Source: Pacificimonas sp036351775 (GTDB taxonomy: Bacteria > Pseudomonadota > Alphaproteobacteria > Sphingomonadales > Sphingomonadaceae). Taken from it: a stretch of 64,000 nt of DNA. The DNA is taken from positions 59,189-123,188 of the forward strand of contig JAZBPX010000045.1 of assembly GCA_036351775.1 (NCBI GenBank), in the 5' to 3' direction. Under the pieces are notes generated by a model. It saw only the letters and a list, made by a program, of their open reading frames with translations. It was not told the DNA's origin and did not search any database. Positions 40,063-47,790 of this stretch are shown piece after piece (position 1 is the first letter of the stretch; every line of letters starts with the position of its first letter). Both the position numbers and the translations under genes were made by a program.

Positions 40063-40530
40063 TCAGTCAAGTGCCTGCGCAGCCTCCAGAACCTTCTCGA
40101 CATGGCCCTTCACGCGGACCTTGCGCCAGACCTCGGCGATCCTGCCGTCACGCCCAATCAGGAAGGTCGAGCGGTCGATACCCATATAGGTGCGGCCGTA
40201 CATGGATTTCTCGACCCATGAGCCGTACTTCTCGATGACTTCACCGTCCGGGTCGCTGCCGAGCTTGATGCCGAGATCATGTTTGGCACGGAATTTTTCG
40301 TGTTTCGCGAGGGAGTCCTTCGACACACCGATCACTTCGGTATCGGCAGCGGCGAAATCCTCGCCGTGCGCGGTGAAGCCGACCGCCTGTTTCGTGCAGC
40401 CGGGCGTGTCGTCCTTCGGGTAGAAATAGAGGACGAGCTTTTTGCCTGCATAGTCGGACAGTTTCAGCGTTTCGCCGCCCTCTGCCGCCAGTTCGAAATC
40501 GGGTGCCGGATCGCCTGCTTCGACGGTCAT
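40063..40530 (-). CDS. bcp: Thioredoxin-dependent peroxiredoxin, BCP/PrxQ type
   Basis: Reduces hydroperoxides with a thiol donor. The 155-residue protein has the peroxidatic cysteine C45 in DDTPGCTKQAVGF. The second cysteine that most BCP proteins carry five residues later (TPGCTKEACGF) is V50 here, so resolution must use an external thiol or another cysteine, but none is visible. The conserved arginine is in MGIDRSTFLI. It overlaps glnE by four bases at its start and precedes the ferritin-like gene, so the three form one transcriptional unit. Confidence 0.93.
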   Translation of the reverse strand: MTVEAGDPAPDFELAAEGGETLKLSDYAGKKLVLYFYPKDDTPGCTKQAVGFTAHGEDFAAADTEVIGVSKDSLAKHEKFRAKHDLGIKLGSDPDGEVIEKYGSWVEKSMYGRTYMGIDRSTFLIGRDGRIAEVWRKVRVKGHVEKVLEAAQALD

Positions 40531-43235
40531 GATGCTTTTTCTCCCAGATTGTCCTGCCAGGCCGCACCGACGGCCTTTCGCGCCTCGCTGATCGCCGCGA
40601 GCAGGCTTGTCCAGTCGTCAGCGCCGCAAGCCGCCGCGACAATCCCGCGCGTGACCGCGGAGTTCCGGCCCGCCGCCTCCTCCTCTACCAGCCGCATCAG
40701 GATCAGGAAGCGGGTCATCAGGTCGTGGGCCGCGAGGAGCGACGCGGGCAGACAGCCCTTTTCCGCCAGGGCGGCAATCGCCTGACCGAGGTCGGGGACC
40801 AGCGCGGTGCGTTCGCGAAGCTGAAGATAGTGCACAACGAATTCGAGGTCGATCAGGCCGCCTGCGCCATGCTTGACGTCAAGCGGGCCGCGCGCCGGGT
40901 GCGCGGCGTTCATGTCGCGCCGCATGTCGATGATGTTCTTTCTCAGTGCGGCGGGATCGCGGTCCTGCATCAGCGCCTCGCCGATCGCGGACTCCGCCGC
41001 CTCAGAGGCATTCGAACCCTGCGCGCCGCCCGTGGTCACAACGCGCGCGCGGGTCAGCGCCATATGCTCCCAGGTCCAGGCGCTCGATAGCTGGTAGTCG
41101 CGAAACGCCTCCACGCTGACGGCAAGCGCACCCTGCGCGCCCGAGGGACGAAGGCGGGTATCGACCTCATAAAGGGGCCCCGCCGCCGTCGCGACCGAGA
41201 GCGTCGACACGAGCCGCTGGAACAGGCGGTTGAAATATATCGGGGCATCATGAGCTTTTGCGCCGTCCGAGCGCCCGTCCGTGCCCGGCGTGTAAAGAAA
41301 GACGAGGTCGAGATCGGACGTCTCGGTCAGCATGCGGCCGCCGTGCCGCCCCATGGCGAGGACAATGGGAACCGCGCCCTCGATGCGGCCATGATCCTCG
41401 GCAAAGTCCATCAGGGTCCAGCGAAGCGCGCCGTCGATGACCGCATCGGCGATGTCGGAATAGGCGCGGCCCGCGACGAGAGGATCGATCAGGCGCTCGA
41501 TGAGCATGGTGCCGACGCGAAAGCGCTGCTCCCGCGACCAGCGGCGAAGGCCGTCGTGCACCGCCTCCGCCCCCTGCGCGCGCATCAGTTGTTGAGAAAA
41601 GTCCGCGCGGAAGGCCGCCGCGTTTGGCAGCGCGGTGCGGTCGACCATGATCAGGGTATCGAGAAGCTCCGGATTGCGCGCGAAATGCGCGGCAAGCCGC
41701 GGCGCGTGGCCCATGACGCGGGCCAGGAGTTTTGCGATTGCGGGGTTGGCGGCAAGCAGCGCGAGAACGCGGATCACGCTCGGCGTCTTCATCAGGAAAT
41801 CGTCGAAGCGGCGCAGCGCGTTCAGCGGGGCGGTCAGCGCGCCGAACGCGGCGATCAGGTTGGGCAGCGCATGTTCAAGCTCGCCCTGCGCGGCGTCGCT
41901 GCGAAGCGCGCGCACCGTGCCGCCGCGCCAGCGGTCGATCAGCCGCTCGAACTCCGCACGGGCGGGGAGCTTTTCCGCAGCCAGCCATGGTTTGAGGCCG
42001 CGCCCCCGGGGAATGGCGGGCTGCTCGGCGCTTTCGAGAAATGCGTCGTAGATGTCGCGGACGTCCGCCACCGCAGGGCGCAGCATGTTGGCGAGGTCGG
42101 TGAATGAGGCCTTGCCGGACAGCGCCGCGAGCGCCGCGCGGTCCTCCTTGCGGGCCGGAATGGCGTGGGTCTGCTCATCCTCCAGCATCTGCACGCGGTG
42201 TTCGGCGCTCCGGAGCGCGGTATAGGTTTCGGTAAGGCGATCCGCGGCCGCGGTGTCGATCCGACCGGAGGCAGCGAGTGCCGCCAAAGCCTCGCGCGTC
42301 GGGGCGGCGCGGAGGGTTTCGTCGCGGCCGCCAAAGATGAGCTGCTGGGCCTGCGCGAAAAACTCGATCTCGCGAATACCGCCTCGTCCGCGCTTCAGGT
42401 CGAAGCCGGGACCGAATTTGACGGGCCCCTCGAAATGGTCGCGGATACGAAGGGACATGTCCTCGACCGCGCGGATGGCGGTGTAATCGAGCGCCCGGCG
42501 CCAGACAAAGGGATGGATGAACCCGAAAAACTCACGCGCCAGCTCGATGTCGCCCGCGATGTGCCGCGCCTTGATCATCGCGGCGCGCTCCCATGTCAGC
42601 GCCTCTGCCTGGTAATAGAGTTCCGCGCGGCGGATCGGCGTCGCAAGCCCCATGCCCTCCGCATCCGGCCGAAGGCGAAGATCGACGCGTGCGACATAAC
42701 CATCCCGGCTCGGCCGCTGGAGGATCTCACCCAGGCGGCGGGCGATCGCGTGCGCCTCCTCACCGGGATCCTTGCCGGACCGGGTCGGCAGGCGCTCGCC
42801 GTCGAACAGGTAGATGAGGTCGATGTCGCTGGAGTAGTTGAGCGAGCGGCTGCCAAGCTTGCCAAGCGCGATGATCGTGAAGCCCGGCAGGCTCGCCTCG
42901 CCGTAGCGCTCGCCCGCGATCAGGCGCAGCGCCTCCCTGACCGCGTGATCGGCGAACAGGCTGAGCGCCGAGGTGGTTTCGGAAAGACTGAAGACGCCCG
43001 CAATGTCCGCAATCGCCGTGCCATAAGCGGTGCGCGCGCGCTGGCGGCGGAGCGCTGCGGCAACGTCCTCCCCGGGTGAGCGGAGGGCTTCACTGAGGAA
43101 CATGTTGGGTCCGTTGTCGCAAAGCTCGTCCGGCCAGTCCGGAAAGCGCCGCACAAGGTTGCGGAGGAAGCGGGAATGGCGGTCCGCCAGCTCAATCGAT
43201 TGCCGTAGCGCAACGGTCTGTCGCATTTCCGTCAT
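40527..43235 (-). CDS. glnE: Bifunctional glutamine synthetase adenylyltransferase/deadenylase
   Basis: Adds and removes AMP on a tyrosine of glutamine synthetase in response to PII. Two nucleotidyltransferase domains are visible, one with NYSSDIDLIYLFD in the N-terminal (deadenylase) half and one with MLTETSDLDLVFLYT in the C-terminal (adenylylase) half, each followed by a PII-uridylyltransferase-like helical domain. Its about 902 residues are close to the family norm. The start is uncertain: ATG 43235 is preferred, ATG 43265 and TTG 43284-43286 are alternatives, none with a good ribosome-binding site. It is divergent from nepR. Confidence 0.93.
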   Translation of the reverse strand: MTEMRQTVALRQSIELADRHSRFLRNLVRRFPDWPDELCDNGPNMFLSEALRSPGEDVAAALRRQRARTAYGTAIADIAGVFSLSETTSALSLFADHAVREALRLIAGERYGEASLPGFTIIALGKLGSRSLNYSSDIDLIYLFDGERLPTRSGKDPGEEAHAIARRLGEILQRPSRDGYVARVDLRLRPDAEGMGLATPIRRAELYYQAEALTWERAAMIKARHIAGDIELAREFFGFIHPFVWRRALDYTAIRAVEDMSLRIRDHFEGPVKFGPGFDLKRGRGGIREIEFFAQAQQLIFGGRDETLRAAPTREALAALAASGRIDTAAADRLTETYTALRSAEHRVQMLEDEQTHAIPARKEDRAALAALSGKASFTDLANMLRPAVADVRDIYDAFLESAEQPAIPRGRGLKPWLAAEKLPARAEFERLIDRWRGGTVRALRSDAAQGELEHALPNLIAAFGALTAPLNALRRFDDFLMKTPSVIRVLALLAANPAIAKLLARVMGHAPRLAAHFARNPELLDTLIMVDRTALPNAAAFRADFSQQLMRAQGAEAVHDGLRRWSREQRFRVGTMLIERLIDPLVAGRAYSDIADAVIDGALRWTLMDFAEDHGRIEGAVPIVLAMGRHGGRMLTETSDLDLVFLYTPGTDGRSDGAKAHDAPIYFNRLFQRLVSTLSVATAAGPLYEVDTRLRPSGAQGALAVSVEAFRDYQLSSAWTWEHMALTRARVVTTGGAQGSNASEAAESAIGEALMQDRDPAALRKNIIDMRRDMNAAHPARGPLDVKHGAGGLIDLEFVVHYLQLRERTALVPDLGQAIAALAEKGCLPASLLAAHDLMTRFLILMRLVEEEAAGRNSAVTRGIVAAACGADDWTSLLAAISEARKAVGAAWQDNLGEKAS

Positions 43236-43251
43236 TTCGCGGAGAATTCCG

Positions 43252-43276
43252 GGAACGGTGCCCATGCGCGCGAGTT
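43252..43276 (+). promoter_or_regulatory. Candidate EcfG-dependent promoter of nepR
   Basis: GGAAC at 43252 and GTT at 43274 are separated by 17 bases, matching the -35/-10 pattern of the general stress sigma factor. The nepR ATG is at 43286, only nine bases after the -10 element, so the transcript would have almost no leader; no Shine-Dalgarno sequence is present either. Confidence 0.5.
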
Positions 43277-43285
43277 GAAACCGCA

Positions 43286-43468
43286 ATGACGGACGATGAC
43301 CGCACCAGCCAGTCGCACAAGGATTTCCTTGCCGAAGAGGACCGCGCGGTTGCCGACCGGAACCGCCGGTTCGGTGCGTCGCTGCGCAAGCTGTACCGGG
43401 AAACGCTGGACGAACCGCTGTCCGACGCGCTTCAGGAAACGCTCGACAAGCTCGAGCCGAAGGACTGA
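43286..43468 (+). CDS. nepR: NepR-family anti-sigma factor
   Basis: A 60-residue protein whose C-terminal half, SLRKLYRETLDEPLSDALQE followed by TLDKLEPKD, fits the NepR helices that grip the EcfG sigma factor; the N-terminal half is charged and probably disordered. In the general stress response NepR holds EcfG inactive until phosphorylated PhyR binds NepR. It is convergent with ecfG here (19 bases between stops), although in many relatives the two share an operon. The call rests on the helix pattern and on the adjacent ecfG and phyR genes. Confidence 0.85.
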   Translation: MTDDDRTSQSHKDFLAEEDRAVADRNRRFGASLRKLYRETLDEPLSDALQETLDKLEPKD

Positions 43469-43487
43469 GCGGAGCGCGCGCATGCGC

Positions 43488-44234
43488 CTACTGCTTTGAA
43501 AGACTATCCACGCGGCCCATGATGCTGGCGAGCGCGCCGTCGGTCGATCCCTTCTTCGCGGAACTGGTGCGGTTGGGCATGTTGCCCTCTTCAAGCACAG
43601 TCTCCAGCGCCGAACGGCCGCGCGCAACGCGGCTCTTTATCGTGCCGACCGCGCAGCCGCAGATCTTCGCTGCCTCCTCGTAAGCGAACCCGCCTGCACC
43701 CACGAGGATCAGCGCCTCTCGCTGGGCCTGCGGCAGCTCCATCAAGCCGCGTTCGAGGTCCGCCAGCTCGATTTGCCGGTCCTGTCCGGCAGGGGCGGCG
43801 AGCAGTTTCGAGGCGGTGAAATCGTCCCATTCACCCTTGAACCGCGCGCGGCGCATCTGGCTGAGAAAGAGATTGCGCAGGATGATGAAGGTCCAGGCGC
43901 GCATGTTCGTACCGGCCTGAAAGCGGTGCCGCGCTGCCCACGCCTTCAGGAGCGTTTCCTGCACCAGATCGTCGGCAACGTCGCGGTTTCCGGACAGGGA
44001 GCGCCCAAAGGCACGCAGGTGCGGGATGACCTGCGCCAGCTCGTCCTTGAAATCCTTGTCGGAGAGACGGTCCTCGTTAACCTTCTGGTTTTGCGCGGGC
44101 GTCGACTGCAGCCGGTCGAGAAGGTCCGCGAACATCGGTGGCAGCGTCTGCGTCGCGCTTTCGGCGAACACCGAGCGCAGGAAGCCGCCGACATCGCCGA
44201 CAGGCTCGGCCTTCCCTTCGACTTCTTCTGCCAC
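43488..44234 (-). CDS. ecfG: EcfG-type general stress response sigma factor
   Basis: An ECF15-type sigma factor of 248 residues. Sigma region 2 (SLSGNRDVADDLVQETLLKA followed by WAARHRFQAGTNMRAWTF) and region 4 (LPQAQREALILVGAGGFAYE with IKSRVARGR) are clear. The first 55 and last 40 residues are longer and less conserved than in most ECF factors. The start is GTG 44234 behind GGGGGG; an internal methionine at residue 34 is an alternative. It is controlled by NepR and PhyR encoded on either side. Confidence 0.92.
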   Translation of the reverse strand: MAEEVEGKAEPVGDVGGFLRSVFAESATQTLPPMFADLLDRLQSTPAQNQKVNEDRLSDKDFKDELAQVIPHLRAFGRSLSGNRDVADDLVQETLLKAWAARHRFQAGTNMRAWTFIILRNLFLSQMRRARFKGEWDDFTASKLLAAPAGQDRQIELADLERGLMELPQAQREALILVGAGGFAYEEAAKICGCAVGTIKSRVARGRSALETVLEEGNMPNRTSSAKKGSTDGALASIMGRVDSLSKQ

Positions 44235-44258
44235 GCTACCCCCCGAAATCCTGCTCGA

Positions 44259-44396
44259 TCAGCCGTAGATGACCAGCATGACGATGAAAGCGATTACAAG
44301 GATCGCTGTCGAGAACAATAGAACATAACGGCCAATATGGGGAGTCGCGCCGGCGCGCGCCTCTACCTTTTCGACTTCTTCGTGCGGTTCATCCAT
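44259..44396 (-). CDS. Small single-span membrane protein in the stress locus
   Basis: A 45-residue frame from ATG 44396 with a good AGGGGG site about eight bases upstream. The first 25 residues are acidic then basic (MDEPHEEVEKVEARAG), and the C-terminal half is one transmembrane helix (YVLLFSTAILVIAFIVMLVI) ending in YG. It lies between phyR and ecfG on the same strand, 25 bases from the ecfG start and 45 bases from the phyR stop, so it is most likely part of their transcript. No annotation by similarity is possible for me; the reading frame, ribosome-binding site and position make it a credible gene. Confidence 0.65.
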   Translation of the reverse strand: MDEPHEEVEKVEARAGATPHIGRYVLLFSTAILVIAFIVMLVIYG

Positions 44397-44440
44397 GGCG
44401 GGGTTCCCCCTCTTTCGTTGTCGGTTTCAGGCGCTGGCGA

Positions 44441-45238
44441 TCAGGCCGGCACGGCGGCGGTGGACTTGAAGAACAGCGCCTGTGCGATGGCCGCCTTCAC
44501 GGTCGAACGCTGGAACGGCTTCGTGATCAGGAAGGTCGGCTCCGGACGCTCCCCCGTCAAGAGCCGCTCAGGGAAGGCCGTGATGAAAATCACCGGAACC
44601 GCGAACTTTTCGAGGATATCCTTCACGGCATCGATACCGGAGGAATCGTCGGCGAGCTGAATGTCGGCGAGGATCAGGCCCGGCTTCTGCTCGGTTGCCG
44701 CCACCACCGCTTCCTCGCGGGTCACGGCGATACTCGTGACCTCATGGCCCAGATCGGTGACGATGCTTTCGATATCCATCGCGATGATCGGCTCATCCTC
44801 GATAATGAGGACGGAGGTCTTGGTCTGCTTCTCGATCTCGGACAGCGCGTCCTTTACGAGCGTGGCGACCTCACCGGCATCCTTGCCAACGAGATAACCG
44901 GCATCCTCGTTCGAAAAGCCCTCCATCGCCGTCAGCAGAAGCGCCTGGCGCGACAGTGGCGTGATCGAGGCGAGGCGCTCATGCGCAATTTTCTCAAACT
45001 CAGACGAGGACCCGTCGCCGTTCGGCACATCGACATTTGCCGACGCCCAAACCTTATGAAAAACGCGGTAAAGGCCCATGCGCGCATCCACATCCTTCGG
45101 AAAGGATTCCGGCTCCTCCACAATCGCTTCCAGCGCCGTGCGGACATAGGCATCGCCGGCCGACTGGGACCCGGTCAGAGCCCGGGCATAACGCCGAAGA
45201 TACGGAAGATGCGGCGCGATTTCAGTGGCGAGCGACAT
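44441..45238 (-). CDS. phyR: General stress response anti-anti-sigma regulator PhyR
   Basis: The partner-switching protein of the pathway. Residues 1-140 resemble an ECF sigma factor (LPYLRRYARALTGSQSAGDA, ITPLSRQALLLTAMEGFSNE) and residues 141-265 form a receiver domain with phosphoacceptor D192 (LILADIQLADDSSGID) and K in LITKPFQRS. Phosphorylation exposes the sigma-like part, which captures NepR and frees EcfG. The start ATG 45238 follows AAGGGTAATCA. It is divergent from the PhyP-like sensor, with 135 bases between. Confidence 0.96.
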   Translation of the reverse strand: MSLATEIAPHLPYLRRYARALTGSQSAGDAYVRTALEAIVEEPESFPKDVDARMGLYRVFHKVWASANVDVPNGDGSSSEFEKIAHERLASITPLSRQALLLTAMEGFSNEDAGYLVGKDAGEVATLVKDALSEIEKQTKTSVLIIEDEPIIAMDIESIVTDLGHEVTSIAVTREEAVVAATEQKPGLILADIQLADDSSGIDAVKDILEKFAVPVIFITAFPERLLTGERPEPTFLITKPFQRSTVKAAIAQALFFKSTAAVPA

Positions 45239-45337
45239 TGATTACCCTTCTTAAGTGACCCTTGCGAGCTTCTTGCGGCCCTTAGAGAACCGAAACCCAG
45301 AATCCGCAACCCCAAGACCACGCTGACCAGACAACGC

Positions 45338-45362
45338 GGAACGCCCGGCGATGCTGCGGGTT
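45338..45362. promoter_or_regulatory. Candidate bidirectional EcfG promoter between phyR and the sensor gene
   Basis: On the plus strand GGAAC (45338) and GTT (45360) are 17 bases apart, 11 bases before the sensor start at 45374. On the minus strand the same segment reads TGAAC-N17-GTT, one mismatch from the consensus, and would drive phyR with a leader of about 95 bases. One site could thus serve both genes. Confidence 0.5.
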
Positions 45363-45373
45363 CATGCGACACA

Positions 45374-47032
45374 ATGAGCGACCGGCAAGAAGTTTCCACG
45401 GTGATCGACACCGATTCCACCAAACCGCTCGCAAACCGTATCCTGACAGCGCTTACCATCGGGCTAGCACCTCTGGGAATCCTCGCCGCGTTCCTGTCCT
45501 ATAACGGCTATCTCGATGCGCAGAGTGCGTTTCGTGCGGATGTGCAGGAAGATGCACGGCGCATAGCCTCTGAAGTCGATACGCTGGTCCTGGCGGATGG
45601 GCGCTTACTGCGCACCATCGCCGTGCGTTACGAGGACTCCCTCGCAACCGGCGGTGAGACCCGCTGCACGCAGGACCTGTCGGCGCTCGTGCAAAGAAAG
45701 CCGCTCTTCTCCCAAATCCGCGTCTACTCGCTTACCGGAACGGCGCTTTGCAGTTCTGGCCCGGACGATACGGCCGATACAGGACTGTTCAGCGCGGCGC
45801 AGCGGGCGCTGGACGATGCCGACGATGGCACGGCGCTGCTCTTCGACCGGGAACGCGGCGGCCTGGTCTACGCCGCGACGAACGACATCATGGGCGGACG
45901 CACCGGCTCGATCATTGCCGCGCGTATTCCCATGGAGGAAATGCGCCGCCGCTTCGCCTCGATCCAGAGGGAGATCGATGCCAATGTCACCCTGCAGGTC
46001 GCCCAGGAAGGCGAGGCGCGCGCCGCGCGTGAGGTCGCCGCGTTCGGCACGGATCCCGGCGTTTACGGGGTTGTCGCCCCGACCCAGCTGCCCGGGCTGT
46101 CCGTCCGCTACAGCGAGCCCACACCCCCCCTGCCCCCGCGAAGGCTGGCGACGATCCTGCTGCCACCGCTGATGTGGCTGGCGGCACTGGTCATCGTCTG
46201 GTTCACCCTGAAACAGGTCGTCCTGAAGCCCATGAACACCATGCGCGAGGGCCTGCGGAAGCGCGCCGACACGGGAACGGCAACCGCACTGGCACCGCAG
46301 GTGGGGGGCACGGCCGAGTTCGTGACCTTTGCCGGCGCATTCGACCGGATGACCGCCCGGCAGCGGCTGGACCGCGAGAGCCTCGAGGCTGCGCTGGAAA
46401 AGCAGCAGCGTCTGGTCCGGGAGGTGCACCACCGGGTGAAGAACAACCTGCAGATCGTGACCAGCCTGCTGTCGATCAAAGGCCGCGCTGCCGAGGATGT
46501 CGCCGAGCGCAGTCTCTACGGCGCGATCCAGATGCGGGTCGAGGCGCTCGCGCTCGTCCACCGCTGGCTTTACGCCGACGATGAGAGCATCGGCGTCGAC
46601 CTCGCCGCACTGCTCGGCGACCTGACGGCGACGCTGGAGCACGGGATCGACACGGTTTACGGTATCAGCGGACGATTCGAGACCGATCTGGACCGGGTTT
46701 ACGTAACCCAGGACACGGCGGTCCCCCTCGCTTTCCTGGTCACGGAACTGGTTGCCGGCGAGGCCTCCATGCTGACGAGCGGCGGCGAAATGGAAGCGGA
46801 GATTACGCTGAAACGCCGGGACGATCATGTCGTGATGACCGTGGCGGGCAAGGACTTCACCGGATCGCGAGCAGCATCAGGTGGTAGTGGAAGTGGGAGT
46901 ACCAGCGGTAGCGCGAACGCCGATGGGCGGATCGTACAGGGCATGGCGCGGCAACTGCGCGGCGACCTGGCCTTCGACGCGGGCGCGAACGCTTACACGG
47001 TCACGTTTCCCGCAGAGCTGGTCGTCAAGTAA
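45374..47032 (+). CDS. phyP: PhyP-like sensor protein with HisKA_2 domain and degenerate ATPase domain
   Basis: A 552-residue inner-membrane protein: helix at about 23-43, a periplasmic sensor domain (about 45-255), helix at about 258-280, a HAMP-like segment and a HisKA_2 helix with H353 in REVHHRVKNNLQ. The C-terminal ATP-binding domain is eroded: the N-box that should read ELVTNA is ELVAGE (Asn replaced by Gly at about 462), the DxGxG loop reads AGKDFTG, and a Gly/Ser-rich stretch (about 498-515) fills the lid region. It therefore probably cannot bind ATP well. That fits PhyP, which in Sphingomonas acts as a phosphatase and negative regulator of PhyR and is encoded beside it. The role is inferred from family and position. 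Confidence 0.8.
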   Translation: MSDRQEVSTVIDTDSTKPLANRILTALTIGLAPLGILAAFLSYNGYLDAQSAFRADVQEDARRIASEVDTLVLADGRLLRTIAVRYEDSLATGGETRCTQDLSALVQRKPLFSQIRVYSLTGTALCSSGPDDTADTGLFSAAQRALDDADDGTALLFDRERGGLVYAATNDIMGGRTGSIIAARIPMEEMRRRFASIQREIDANVTLQVAQEGEARAAREVAAFGTDPGVYGVVAPTQLPGLSVRYSEPTPPLPPRRLATILLPPLMWLAALVIVWFTLKQVVLKPMNTMREGLRKRADTGTATALAPQVGGTAEFVTFAGAFDRMTARQRLDRESLEAALEKQQRLVREVHHRVKNNLQIVTSLLSIKGRAAEDVAERSLYGAIQMRVEALALVHRWLYADDESIGVDLAALLGDLTATLEHGIDTVYGISGRFETDLDRVYVTQDTAVPLAFLVTELVAGEASMLTSGGEMEAEITLKRRDDHVVMTVAGKDFTGSRAASGGSGSGSTSGSANADGRIVQGMARQLRGDLAFDAGANAYTVTFPAELVVK

Positions 47033-47055
47033 GGGCGCGGCGGCCCGGCAGTCTC

Positions 47056-47787
47056 TCAGCCATCCTTATATTTCGATTCAAGGAAACGGCCCTCGATGGC
47101 GAGGCGGTCGAGATCGCCGCGGGCAAGCTGTTCGGACAGGCGTTTCAGCTCCGAGGACACGGTTTCGAGACCTTCCGTAAGCTGCGTCTCCGCCTCGGAC
47201 CCCGCACCCCGATAGCTGGCGTGGACGCCGAGATAGGACTCCACCAGGCGGGGTAGCTCGTCGCCGATCAGCTTGCGCGCGTCCTTTACGACCGGCGCGT
47301 CCTGATCGACCTTTTCCAGCTGCTCCGCGAGCACTTCGAGGCGCAGGAGAAGTTCATCGATCTGCGCGCTGGCCGCCGCCGGAAGGTCCGCGCGGCGCCT
47401 GGCCAGCCACCGCTCCACGCGGATCGGCAGGGCAGCGAGTTCGGCGTTCCTGATCGTCTCGGTCGTCGGCTCCGGCTCCGCCCTCTTCGCCGGTAGCATG
47501 TTCACGCCGACAAACCCCGCCACACCGAGAGCAAGCATCAACAGGAAGCCGTCGATGCCGATGGCGCCGAAGATCATGTAAACCGCGACGAAAGCAGCAA
47601 GACCAACGCCGATCATCACGGCGTTGCGCTGCAGGCGGGTTTTCAGGCCGGAGGGCGAGAGTTCGCGTGATTTCAGCCGCTCGGATGCGCGCTGCCCCTC
47701 TGGCGAGCGGGCGAGTTCACGCCGCCGCCCCTCGCTGCGCGCAACGAAGTCGTCCAACTTTGCCAGAACCTGGTCGGTGCGGTTCAT
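47056..47787 (-). CDS. XpaC-like membrane protein paired with TelA
   Basis: A 243-residue protein with two transmembrane helices (about 55-75 and 78-98, NAVMIGVGLAAFVAVYMIF and IDGFLLMLALGVAGFVGVNM) between a basic N-terminus and a long helical cytoplasmic tail rich in Leu, Glu and Arg. The XpaC/TelA gene pair is widespread; XpaC is a helper of unknown biochemical role linked to resistance to toxic anions, antibiotics or bacteriocins. It lies three bases after telA on the same strand and so belongs to its operon. Assignment is by layout and neighbour rather than by a strong motif. Confidence 0.65.
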   Translation of the reverse strand: MNRTDQVLAKLDDFVARSEGRRRELARSPEGQRASERLKSRELSPSGLKTRLQRNAVMIGVGLAAFVAVYMIFGAIGIDGFLLMLALGVAGFVGVNMLPAKRAEPEPTTETIRNAELAALPIRVERWLARRRADLPAAASAQIDELLLRLEVLAEQLEKVDQDAPVVKDARKLIGDELPRLVESYLGVHASYRGAGSEAETQLTEGLETVSSELKRLSEQLARGDLDRLAIEGRFLESKYKDG

Positions 47788-47790
47788 GCG

